NCBI RefSeq assembly: GCF_000315425.1
Contig: NZ_JH992922.1
Span: 605,460-669,459, forward strand
Direction of reading: 5' to 3'
Source: Massilia timonae CCUG 45783
GTDB taxonomy: Bacteria; Pseudomonadota; Gammaproteobacteria; Burkholderiales; Burkholderiaceae_D
Length of the DNA stretch: 64,000 nucleotides
Shown here: positions 63,972 to 64,000 of the stretch, in pieces
Numbering within the stretch: the stretch's first letter is position 1
Layout of the letters: each line of letters begins with the position of its first letter
Made by a program: the position numbers and the translations under genes
The notes under the pieces: model-generated
Seen by the model: only the letters and a program-made list of their open reading frames with translations
Told to the model about the DNA's origin: nothing
The model's database searches: none

Positions 63972-64000
63972 CGGCGGGCGCGCCGGCGGACGCCCGGCGG

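Overview
The window is GC-rich and gene-dense. It looks like a chromosomal segment of a Burkholderiales betaproteobacterium, most likely Oxalobacteraceae close to Massilia. Three things point there: the block tRNA-Tyr/Gly/Thr–tuf–tRNA-Trp–secE–nusG–rplK–rplA–rplJ–rplL–rpoB–rpoC; the block metK–(SAH riboswitch)–ahcY–holin-like–metF; and the pteridine reductase-like–folB–ttcA group. The genus is inferred from gene content, not from a database search.

Layout. 1-2444 (minus): a LuxR-type response regulator, a periplasmic binding protein and a sensor kinase form one tightly coupled operon, cut by the left edge. 2.8-9.1 kb: a TonB-like protein, two M28-type proteins (one secreted with an intact zinc site, one membrane protein with the site destroyed), an alpha/beta hydrolase and a Cu/Zn superoxide dismutase. 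9.4-12.7 kb: a methyltransferase gene split by a complete 2,034-bp IS21-family element with a 5-bp target duplication, then a small membrane protein. 12.8-27.0 kb (minus): the transcription/translation block, with recognisable promoters, hairpins and leader structures. 27.2-31.5 kb (minus): HDOD-GAF protein, REC-TPR protein and a membrane J-domain protein. 31.7-35.0 kb: MidA-type methyltransferase, then pteridine reductase-like, folB and ttcA. 35.1-43.4 kb: an accessory region with a LigT-like protein, a SixA-like phosphatase, a REP-associated tyrosine transposase (RAYT) inside its own repeats, a frameshifted S8 protease, a lipoprotein, an M14 carboxypeptidase and an S41 protease. 43.5-50.1 kb: a fused indolepyruvate oxidoreductase, a divergent Lrp regulator, a GNAT enzyme and a diguanylate cyclase. 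50.2-55.1 kb (minus): slt–epimerase–GST–cca operon. 55.1-62.7 kb: one-carbon and methyl-cycle genes (5-FTHF cyclo-ligase, metF, ahcY, metK), two lipid A acyltransferases and dapF. The window ends in a Sel1-repeat protein carrying a 15-bp tandem repeat.

How the genes work together. metF, metK and ahcY supply and recycle the methyl group, and the SAH riboswitch ties ahcY expression to SAH level. The central block couples protein export, transcription and ribosome synthesis. The proteases between 3.6-7.6 kb and 37.8-43.4 kb suggest a lifestyle based on degrading extracellular protein.

The least ordinary points are the RAYT with its repeat array next to a remnant of an M14 gene, the S8 gene whose catalytic residues lie in two frames, the M28-like membrane protein with a wrecked active site, and the binding-protein/two-component operon. 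I found no CRISPR array, prophage, toxin-antitoxin pair or clearly new multi-gene defence system.
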